Made by a program: the position numbers and the translations under genes
Source of the DNA: Porphyromonadaceae bacterium UBA4259
GTDB taxonomy: Bacteria; Bacteroidota; Bacteroidia; Bacteroidales; Muribaculaceae
NCBI GenBank assembly: GCA_002396125.1
Contig: DGWL01000049.1
Coordinates: 1-12,011, forward strand
Direction: 5' to 3'
Length of the DNA: 12,011 bases
The notes under the pieces: model-generated
What the model saw: only the letters and a program-made list of their open reading frames with translations
Told to the model about the DNA's origin: nothing
Databases searched by the model: none
Shown: positions 6,514 through 12,011 of the stretch, one piece after another
Layout of the letters: each line of letters begins with the position of its first letter
Numbering within the stretch: position 1 is the first letter of the stretch

Positions 6514-8337
6514 ATGGCTGCTGACTTGAAACGAGAGGCTCTTGCCGTTCTGAAAAAATTCTTCGGCTACGAGTCATTTCATCAATTGCAATATCAGGTT
6601 ATCGAGCACGTGATTGGCGGCGGTGATGCTTTGGTGCTGATGCCCACCGGCGGAGGCAAGTCGATGTGTTACCAGATTCCGGCTCTGTTAAAACCGGGAT
6701 GTGCTATTGTGGTGTCGCCATTGCTCGCGTTGATGAAAGATCAAGTGGATGCTCTGATTGCTAATGGAGTACCGGCAGCGGCAATCAATAGCCAGCAGAC
6801 CGAGGCGCAAAACCGTGAGATAATTGACAATGTGTATCGTGGCAATATCAAGCTGTTATACATCTCACCCGAGCGGTTGCTTGCCGACATGGACCGCTGG
6901 GCACGCGACTTGCGCATCAATCTTATTGCAATCGATGAGGCGCATTGCATTTCGCACTGGGGGCACGATTTCAGGCCCGAATACAGCCAGTTGGGACTGG
7001 TGAGGCAACGCTTTGAGGGAGTGCCCGTGATGGCGCTCACCGCCACAGCCGACCGTCTCACGCGCGACGACATCAAGGTGCAGCTCAACATCACCGGTGC
7101 CAAGACTTTTATAAAATCGTTTGACCGCCCAAACATTTCGCTTGCGGTAGTGAGTGGCTTGAGTGGCCGCGACAAGATGCGCCGCATTGTCAACTTTATT
7201 GAAAATCACTCTGGCCAGAGCGGCATCATATATTGCCTCAGTCGCAAGTCGACCGAGTCTCTTGCCGTTAATCTGCGAGGGTTGGGCTTTAATGCGCGCG
7301 CATTTCATGCAGCAATGCCCACTAGTGAGAAGCTTGCGATTCAGCGCGATTTCATCAACGATGATTTGCAGGTTATTTGTGCCACAATCGCCTTTGGAAT
7401 GGGTATTGACAAGAGCAATGTGAGATGGGTAATACACTACAACATGCCCAAAAACCTGGAGAGCTACTATCAGGAGATTGGGCGTGCAGGGCGCGATGGA
7501 ATGAGTGCCGATGCGCTCATGTTCTATTCATTTGCCGATGTCAAGGCGCTCATGAATTTTGCCAACGACTCGACTCAGGCGCTGGTTAACATCGAGAAAC
7601 TAAACCGCATGCAGCAATATGCCGAGGCCAACGTGTGCCGGCGCCGCATCTTGCTTAGCTATTTTAATGAGCGCTATGATCATGATTGCGGCAACTGCGA
7701 CGTGTGCAACAATCCTCCCGACCGTTTCGATGGCACCAAGCTGTGCCAAATGGCAATGAGCGCTATGGCCAGGACAGGCGAGAACATTGGCTTCAAGACG
7801 GTGATTGACATTTTGCGGGGGTCTCGCAAGAATGATATTGTGGCCCACGGCTATGACAAGATTAAAACCTATGGCGTGGGGCGTGACCTCACCACTACCA
7901 TGTGGAATGCCTACCTGTTGCAAATGCTTCAGCTGGGGCTTATCTACATCGCCTATGAGAACGATAACCACCTGAAAATTACAGAGCTGGGCAAGGAGGT
8001 GCTCTACGGCAAGCGTTCTATTATGCTTTCGCGATTCTATTTCGATGCGGTGGTGCGCGAAAAGAAAAAGCCCGCAAAGACAATCTTCGACGATAACGAG
8101 GTCGACACGATGCTTCTCGAGAAGCTGAAGGCAACCCGCAAAGCCATTGCTGTGGCGCGACACATTGCCCCCTACATGGTATTCAGCGACAAGGTGCTGA
8201 CCAAGATGGCGGTGGCCAAGCCTGTCACAAAAGCGCAATTCGGTATGCTCTATGGCGTGGCCGAAGCTAAGACCGAGCAGTTCTGGTTGCAGTTCACCAG
8301 TGTCATTAAGGAACACCTGAAACGAGGTGAAATTTGA
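6514..8337 (+). CDS. recQ: ATP-dependent DNA helicase RecQ
   Basis: A 607-residue 3'-5' DNA helicase of recombination and replication-fork repair, almost the length of E. coli RecQ (609). Walker A is TGGGKS (45-50), the DEAH box is at 141-144 followed by the aromatic-rich loop, ALTATAD is motif III (174-180) and QEIGRAGRDG (320-329) is motif VI. The zinc module has Cys375, Cys392, Cys395 and Cys398 with the same spacing as in E. coli. A winged-helix RQC domain (about 408-505) and a C-terminal HRDC domain (about 530-600) complete the full-length architecture. The aromatic-rich loop reads CISHWGHDFRPEY, with His148 where E. coli has Gln. The ATG at 6514 lies 20 bases after the sugar phosphotransferase stop, so the two are probably cotranscribed although functionally unrelated. 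Confidence 0.97.
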   Translation: MAADLKREALAVLKKFFGYESFHQLQYQVIEHVIGGGDALVLMPTGGGKSMCYQIPALLKPGCAIVVSPLLALMKDQVDALIANGVPAAAINSQQTEAQNREIIDNVYRGNIKLLYISPERLLADMDRWARDLRINLIAIDEAHCISHWGHDFRPEYSQLGLVRQRFEGVPVMALTATADRLTRDDIKVQLNITGAKTFIKSFDRPNISLAVVSGLSGRDKMRRIVNFIENHSGQSGIIYCLSRKSTESLAVNLRGLGFNARAFHAAMPTSEKLAIQRDFINDDLQVICATIAFGMGIDKSNVRWVIHYNMPKNLESYYQEIGRAGRDGMSADALMFYSFADVKALMNFANDSTQALVNIEKLNRMQQYAEANVCRRRILLSYFNERYDHDCGNCDVCNNPPDRFDGTKLCQMAMSAMARTGENIGFKTVIDILRGSRKNDIVAHGYDKIKTYGVGRDLTTTMWNAYLLQMLQLGLIYIAYENDNHLKITELGKEVLYGKRSIMLSRFYFDAVVREKKKPAKTIFDDNEVDTMLLEKLKATRKAIAVARHIAPYMVFSDKVLTKMAVAKPVTKAQFGMLYGVAEAKTEQFWLQFTSVIKEHLKRGEI

Positions 8338-8385
8338 AACTATTGTAAAAACTTATCAACAATTTTCGCAAAATCTCACTTAAAC

Positions 8386-8418
8386 TTTGTAGCAGTCGAG
8401 AAATTTTTACTACTTTTG
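8386..8418 (+). promoter_or_regulatory. Strong Bacteroidetes promoter for the zapA-rny locus
   Basis: TTTG at 8386-8389 (-33) and TACTTTTG at 8411-8418 (-7, matching TAnnTTTG) are separated by 21 bases, as the Bacteroidetes consensus requires. Transcription should start near 8422, giving a leader of about 14 bases. A GGAG at 8428-8431, four bases before the ATG, is an unusual Shine-Dalgarno-like match for this window. A 6-bp inverted repeat (TTTTAC at 8405-8410, GTAAAA at 8418-8423) brackets the -7 element. Confidence 0.75.
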
Positions 8419-8435
8419 TAAAATTTTGGAGACTT

Positions 8436-8729
8436 ATGGCAAATGAGTTGCAACAGACCCTGGCAAGAATCATCAACAAGAGTAACATCTTGGTTGAGAA
8501 ATATCATGCGCTTGAAGATGCTAATCGCGCGCTCGCCAGCGACAATGAGCAACTGCATGACAAAATAGAGCAAATGAAGAAAGACAACGAGCTGATGCGT
8601 CAAGAAATTGACTATCTCAAGATGGCAAGAGCCATTGCTCCGAGTCTCGACGATGTGGAAGGCGCCAGGTCCACTATCTCCAAGCTGGTGCGGGACATTG
8701 ACAAATGCATCTCTCAACTTAATGGTTGA
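8436..8729 (+). CDS. Small coiled-coil protein upstream of ZapA (ZapB-like)
   Basis: A 97-residue soluble protein. Residues 1-63 show a heptad pattern with Leu, Ile and Met at core positions and many Glu, Lys, Asn and Gln, typical of a parallel coiled coil. A short linker with SLDDVEGA (69-76) leads to a conserved-looking helix, STISKLVRDIDKCISQLNG (79-97). Length, coiled-coil content and position directly before zapA, nine bases apart, resemble a ZapB-like FtsZ-ring accessory factor. Sequence homology to E. coli ZapB cannot be asserted by eye, so this is a functional guess from context. It is the first gene after a strong promoter. Confidence 0.85.
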   Translation: MANELQQTLARIINKSNILVEKYHALEDANRALASDNEQLHDKIEQMKKDNELMRQEIDYLKMARAIAPSLDDVEGARSTISKLVRDIDKCISQLNG

Positions 8730-8738
8730 TGCACGATT

Positions 8739-9038
8739 ATGGCAACTGACGATAAGACACTAAACATATTAATAAGAATAGCCGATGTTGATCCCATAGC
8801 ACTCACCATTCCACGCGATGAGGAAGCAAGTTATCGCGAGGCCGAGAAATTGGTGAACACGCTGTGGAACAAGTGGAAAGATCGCTTTGATGGTGACAAC
8901 TCATCGCAAAGCGTCATGGCTATGGTAGCTTTTCAGTTTGCTAGACTTTATTCTAAGTCCTATAATCAAAATGTCGCTGTGAACAATTTCCTAACCGCCT
9001 TTGAGCAGCAGCTCAACGAGGTGGTTGTGAAGATATGA
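8739..9038 (+). CDS. zapA: Cell division protein ZapA
   Basis: A 99-residue ZapA-family protein. ZapA binds FtsZ and promotes bundling of protofilaments at the division site. The N-terminal beta-strand region (LNILIRIADVDPIALTIPRDEE, about residues 8-29) is followed by the family pattern of paired residues SYREAEKLVNTLW (31-43). A C-terminal helix with SVMAMVAFQFARLY (58-71) and a final coiled-coil helix (about 78-99) forms the dimer or tetramer contacts. It is close to the usual size (E. coli ZapA has 109 residues). It is probably cotranscribed with the coiled-coil gene before it. The stop is directly followed by the structured 6S-like region. Confidence 0.9.
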   Translation: MATDDKTLNILIRIADVDPIALTIPRDEEASYREAEKLVNTLWNKWKDRFDGDNSSQSVMAMVAFQFARLYSKSYNQNVAVNNFLTAFEQQLNEVVVKI

Positions 9039-9040
9039 GA

Positions 9041-9203
9041 CTTGTGACTCGGCATGCATCATGGGTGATAGATTAATCTCGTTGCCCTTGAGCACGTTGG
9101 AGTGGCAAAAACGAGTTTGAAATTAACAGGTTCCTGCACTTCTTGCGCAAGATTCGCCCATGGCTTTATTAGAGGCGGATGTTGCTGTGAGCAGTGCGTT
9201 TTT
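9041..9203 (+). ncRNA. ssrS: Probable 6S RNA
   Basis: This non-coding stretch folds by eye into one long, interrupted hairpin, as 6S RNA does. A closing stem pairs 9051-9059 with 9179-9186. A 9-bp stem, CATGGGTGA (9060-9068) with TCGCCCATG (9154-9162), follows. An upper arm pairs CTTGAGC (9087-9093) with GCGCAAG (9145-9151, one mismatch) and GGAGTG (9099-9104) with CACTTC (9137-9142). Unpaired strands at 9069-9086 and 9163-9178 would form the open central region. A U run (9199-9203) marks the likely 3' end. 6S RNA imitates an open promoter and binds housekeeping RNA polymerase. The neighbouring zapA is the classical neighbour of ssrS in proteobacteria, which strengthens the call. The size (about 163 bases) also fits. 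The ends are approximate, and a competing hairpin (9078-9083 with 9110-9115) exists. No clear own promoter was found, so it may be processed from the zapA transcript. Confidence 0.62.
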
Positions 9204-9229
9204 AGTTTATATATTTTTATTTTTTTATA

Positions 9230-10771
9230 ATGAGTATAGTAATTTATATTGTAGTGGCAGTAGTGGCACTGATAGTAGGAGCCGTTGCTGCAAACATGAT
9301 GTTGAAGCGCAGCGCTAAGTCGCAAGCTAACACTATTGTAGAGAAGGCCAAACTGGAGGCCGAAGTGTTGAAGAACAAAGAAGTGATGAAGGGCAAAGAA
9401 GAAGGGTTGGCCATCAAGAGCGAGAGCGAGAAGCAGGCCAATGCCCGCCTTGCCAAGGTTCAATCGAGTGAAGCTAAGCTCAAGCAGCGCGAAATACAAC
9501 TCAATCAACAACAGCAAGAAGTTCAGCGAAAAAAGAATGAAACCGATGCGCTGAAGGTAAATCTTGATAACCAGCTTGCGATTCTTGACGACCGCAAGAA
9601 AGAGGTTGACAAGATGGAGATGAAGGTGCGCGACACTCTGGAGCACGTGAGTGGACTCTCGGCCGAAGAAGCTAAGGAAAAACTCGTCGAATCGCTCAAG
9701 GACGAGGCAAAAACAGCGGCCGCCAGCTATATCAACGACATTATGGATGATGCCAAGCTCACTGCCAATAAGGAGGCTAAGCGCATTATCGTCACCACCA
9801 TCCAGCGCGTGGCAACCGAGACTGCCATTGAGAATGCGGTGACCGTCTTCCACATCGACAACGATGAGATGAAGGGACGCATCATCGGTCGTGAAGGACG
9901 CAACATCCGTGCCCTTGAGTCGGCTACAGGAATTGAGATTATTGTCGATGACACTCCCGAGGCAATCGTGCTCTCTAGTTTCGACCCCGTGCGTCGCGAG
10001 ATAGCACGCCTGGCATTGCATCAGCTGGTTGCCGATGGCCGCATCCATCCGGCTCGCATTGAGGAGGTTGTGACCAAGGTGCGCAAGCAGGTTGAGGATG
10101 AAATCATCGAAACCGGAAAACGCACTGCCATCGACTTGGGTATACATGGCCTGCATCCAGAGCTCATTCGACTCATCGGCAAGATGAAGTATCGCTCTAG
10201 TTATGGTCAAAACCTGCTTCAGCACTCACGCGAGACTGCCAACTTGTGTGCCGTCATGGCTAGCGAGTTAGGCCTTAATCCCAAGAAGGCTCGCCGTGCC
10301 GGCCTGCTTCACGACATTGGCAAGGTGCCCGATGATGAGCCCGAGTTGCCACATGCTCAACTGGGTATGAAACTCGCCGAGAAATACAAGGAGAAAGCCG
10401 ACATTTGCAATGCCATTGGAGCCCACCACGACGAGGAAGAGGCTACAAGCCTTTATGCTCCCATCGTGCAAGTGTGCGACGCTATTTCAGGTGCACGTCC
10501 TGGTGCTCGCCGTGAAGTGGTGGAAGCCTATATTAAGCGACTCAACGACCTTGAGCGTCTTGCAATGTCCTATCCGGGCGTAGTCAAGACCTATGCAATA
10601 CAGGCTGGTCGTGAACTGCGAGTTATTGTTGGTGCCGACAAGATTTCAGACCAAGAAACCGAAAAATTGTCGACCGAGATTGCACAAAAGATTCAGGATG
10701 AGATGACTTATCCAGGACAGGTGCGCATCACCGTTATTCGCGAAACCCGTGCTGTTAGCTTTGCTAAATAA
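9230..10771 (+). CDS. rny: Ribonuclease Y
   Basis: A 513-residue membrane-anchored endoribonuclease that starts mRNA decay. It has one N-terminal membrane helix (residues 3-25), a long charged coiled coil (about 30-200), and a KH RNA-binding domain with GRIIGREGRNIRALE (216-230; the GxxG loop is G220-G223). The HD domain follows, with His332 in QHSRE, the His361-Asp362 pair in LLHDIGK, His399-His400 and Asp417 as likely metal ligands. All key residues are present and the length is that of the family (about 520). The ATG at 9230 is preceded by an A/T-only leader, the normal Bacteroidetes translation start without a Shine-Dalgarno sequence. The gene starts 26 bases after the 6S-like RNA, whose U run may partly separate its expression from zapA. 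ricT follows after 12 bases. Confidence 0.97.
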   Translation: MSIVIYIVVAVVALIVGAVAANMMLKRSAKSQANTIVEKAKLEAEVLKNKEVMKGKEEGLAIKSESEKQANARLAKVQSSEAKLKQREIQLNQQQQEVQRKKNETDALKVNLDNQLAILDDRKKEVDKMEMKVRDTLEHVSGLSAEEAKEKLVESLKDEAKTAAASYINDIMDDAKLTANKEAKRIIVTTIQRVATETAIENAVTVFHIDNDEMKGRIIGREGRNIRALESATGIEIIVDDTPEAIVLSSFDPVRREIARLALHQLVADGRIHPARIEEVVTKVRKQVEDEIIETGKRTAIDLGIHGLHPELIRLIGKMKYRSSYGQNLLQHSRETANLCAVMASELGLNPKKARRAGLLHDIGKVPDDEPELPHAQLGMKLAEKYKEKADICNAIGAHHDEEEATSLYAPIVQVCDAISGARPGARREVVEAYIKRLNDLERLAMSYPGVVKTYAIQAGRELRVIVGADKISDQETEKLSTEIAQKIQDEMTYPGQVRITVIRETRAVSFAK

Positions 10772-10783
10772 TAGTTGAGCGTG

Positions 10784-12011
10784 ATGGACGAAATTAAACA
10801 GTTAAATAACCGGAAAGACCAGCTCGAGGCTAGCAAGTGCGTGAACTGTGCGGCAGGGTGCGATAAAGCATGCGAGGCGCGTTGCAATCTTGATAGCTAC
10901 AACTGGCTTGCCGATGTGCCCGGCGATAAGAACGACTTCGACATAGTGGAGGTGCATTTCAAGAACACCCGTCGAGGCTTCTATCGCAACAGCGCGAAGC
11001 TCGACCTCAAGCAGGGCGATGTGGTGGCTGTGGAGGCTAATCCTGGGCATGATATCGGCACTGTGGCGCTCACAGGCAAATTGGTGAAGCTTCAGATGAA
11101 GCGCACTCGCTTGCGTCCCGATGCTGAGATTTTGCGGGTGTTCCGAAAGGCGAAACCTGCCGATCTTGAACGTTTCGAACAAGCTAAAGCCAAGGAAATC
11201 GACACCATGATTCGCTCACGCAAAATAGCTAAGGATCTTGGACTTGAGATGAAGATTGGCGATGTGGAATATCAAGGCGACGGTAATAAGGCGATTTTCT
11301 ACTATATTGCCGATGGCCGTGTCGACTTCCGTCAGCTCATCAAGGTGCTTGCCGATGTGTTTAAGATTCGTGTGGAGATGAAGCAGATTGGTGCCCGTCA
11401 AGAAGCCGGGCGCATTGGAGGCATTGGACCATGTGGCCGTGCTTTGTGCTGTGCCAGCTGGATGAGCACTTTTGTGTCGGTGGCTACAAGTGCCGCACGT
11501 TATCAGGACGTGTCGCTCAATCCACAGAAGCTTGCCGGCCAGTGCGCTAAACTCAAGTGCTGCATCAACTTTGAAGTCGACACCTATGTTGAAGCGAGCA
11601 AGTCTCTGCCCAAGCGCGACATAGTGTTGGAAACCAAAGATAAAACCTACTATCACTTTAAGACCGACATCTTGAAGCGTGAGATTTCTTATTCGACCGA
11701 GAAAGGTCTTCCCACCGACCTTGTTACTATCTCGCCCGAACGTGTGCGTGAGGTTGCTGAGCTAAACAGTGAGGGGATTAAGCCCGAACAGTTGCAGGCC
11801 GATGGGGTTGAGGTGAAAGTGGAACGCAGTGCCTATGGCGACCTCGTGGGGCAAGACAGTATCAGCCGATTCGACAGCGCCAAGAAAAAGAAGAAAAAGA
11901 AGAACCGCAACAAGGGGCAAGCGCAGCAACAACCCGAGGCTGCTCAAGCTGGCGCTAAGGAAACAAAGCGACAGCAACCACAGCAACCACAGCAGCCCAA
12001 GGGGCAGGGTA
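10784..12011 (+). CDS. ricT: RicT/PSP1-family protein, 3' end outside window
   Basis: An open frame of 409 codons from the ATG at 10784 with no stop before the window edge. It belongs to the PSP1/RicT (YaaT) family. In Bacillus subtilis RicT forms an iron-sulfur complex with RicA and RicF that directs RNase Y to its targets. The PSP1 region includes NPGHDIG (86-92) and the hallmark GGIGPCGRALCC (212-223), followed by Cys254 and Cys259-Cys260. The first 35 residues add five regularly spaced cysteines (19, 22, 26, 30, 34), which the B. subtilis protein, as I recall it, lacks. The tail from about residue 366 is low complexity: seven lysines, then Gln/Pro-rich repeats, likely disordered and RNA-binding or surface-charged. 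It lies 12 bases after rny and is almost certainly cotranscribed with it. The missing part is probably only the end of this tail. Confidence 0.93.
   Translation, partial: MDEIKQLNNRKDQLEASKCVNCAAGCDKACEARCNLDSYNWLADVPGDKNDFDIVEVHFKNTRRGFYRNSAKLDLKQGDVVAVEANPGHDIGTVALTGKLVKLQMKRTRLRPDAEILRVFRKAKPADLERFEQAKAKEIDTMIRSRKIAKDLGLEMKIGDVEYQGDGNKAIFYYIADGRVDFRQLIKVLADVFKIRVEMKQIGARQEAGRIGGIGPCGRALCCASWMSTFVSVATSAARYQDVSLNPQKLAGQCAKLKCCINFEVDTYVEASKSLPKRDIVLETKDKTYYHFKTDILKREISYSTEKGLPTDLVTISPERVREVAELNSEGIKPEQLQADGVEVKVERSAYGDLVGQDSISRFDSAKKKKKKKNRNKGQAQQQPEAAQAGAKETKRQQPQQPQQPKGQG
11972..11998 (+). repeat. 9-bp tandem repeat coding (QQP)3 in the RicT tail
   Basis: CAGCAACCA occurs twice in succession (11972-11980, 11981-11989), followed by the related CAGCAGCCC (11990-11998). 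Each unit codes Gln-Gln-Pro, so copy number could vary without a frameshift. Confidence 0.85.

Noticed and set aside
8342..8363. ATTGT/ACAAT inverted repeat after recQ as a terminator
   Set aside because: Only five A/T-rich pairs with a 12-base loop, too weak to call.
9199..9229. Separate promoter for rny in the A/T-rich leader
   Set aside because: There are TATATTTTT-like strings but none ends in the G of TAnnTTTG, and no TTTG lies at the right distance. The U run may simply end the 6S-like RNA.
9059..10225. Minus-strand open frame of 388 codons opposite rny
   Set aside because: Its product is a low-complexity mix of Leu, His and Val, the usual shadow of a Lys/Glu-rich coiled coil on the other strand. 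It also covers the 6S-like region and has no recognisable domain.
1..12011. Mobile elements, CRISPR, defence genes or a recent horizontal island
   Set aside because: No transposase or integrase motifs, no regularly spaced repeats, no att-like direct repeats and no visible change of composition. The window is core chromosome.

Overview
The window reads as a stretch of chromosome from a member of the Bacteroidales. The evidence is the Bacteroidetes promoter form (TAnnTTTG with an upstream TTTG), the near absence of Shine-Dalgarno sequences before A/T-rich start regions, and typical Bacteroidetes gene forms: a cyclophilin with a large insert, a multi-DUF349 protein, and a RicT with an N-terminal cysteine array. 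Base composition and codon use look even throughout. A Muribaculaceae- or Prevotella-like gut member would fit, but the genus cannot be fixed from this sequence. All recognised genes are on the + strand. I see no mobile element, CRISPR array, tRNA or rRNA.

Layout. Positions 1-256 are non-coding, with two small inverted repeats. They are followed by a small unrecognised helical protein (257-631), a cyclophilin-type peptidyl-prolyl isomerase with a lipoprotein-like signal (701-1582) and an M16 zinc peptidase joined to it by an ATGA overlap (1579-2814). A hairpin terminator (2906-2939) ends this block, and a candidate promoter (about 2946-2972) starts the next. That block has a five-repeat DUF349 protein (3022-5001), then, after a long hairpin (5029-5073), a WcaJ-type polyprenyl-phosphate sugar phosphotransferase (5111-6493) and RecQ helicase (6514-8337).

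The last third is the most informative. A strong Bacteroidetes promoter (8386-8418) precedes a small coiled-coil protein (8436-8729), ZapA (8739-9038), a structured non-coding stretch that I call a probable 6S RNA (about 9041-9203), RNase Y (9230-10771) and RicT/PSP1 (10784 to the window edge, incomplete). RicT has no stop codon in the window, so an ORF finder that requires a stop would miss it.

How the genes may work together. The coiled-coil protein and ZapA are a likely FtsZ-ring pair. RNase Y and RicT are known physical and functional partners in Bacillus subtilis, so their 12-base spacing here suggests a conserved RNA-decay module. A 6S RNA between the two pairs would place division factors, a regulator of RNA polymerase and the RNA-decay enzyme in one locus. 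The genes are individually housekeeping; the arrangement, and the extra cysteines of RicT, are what deserve attention.
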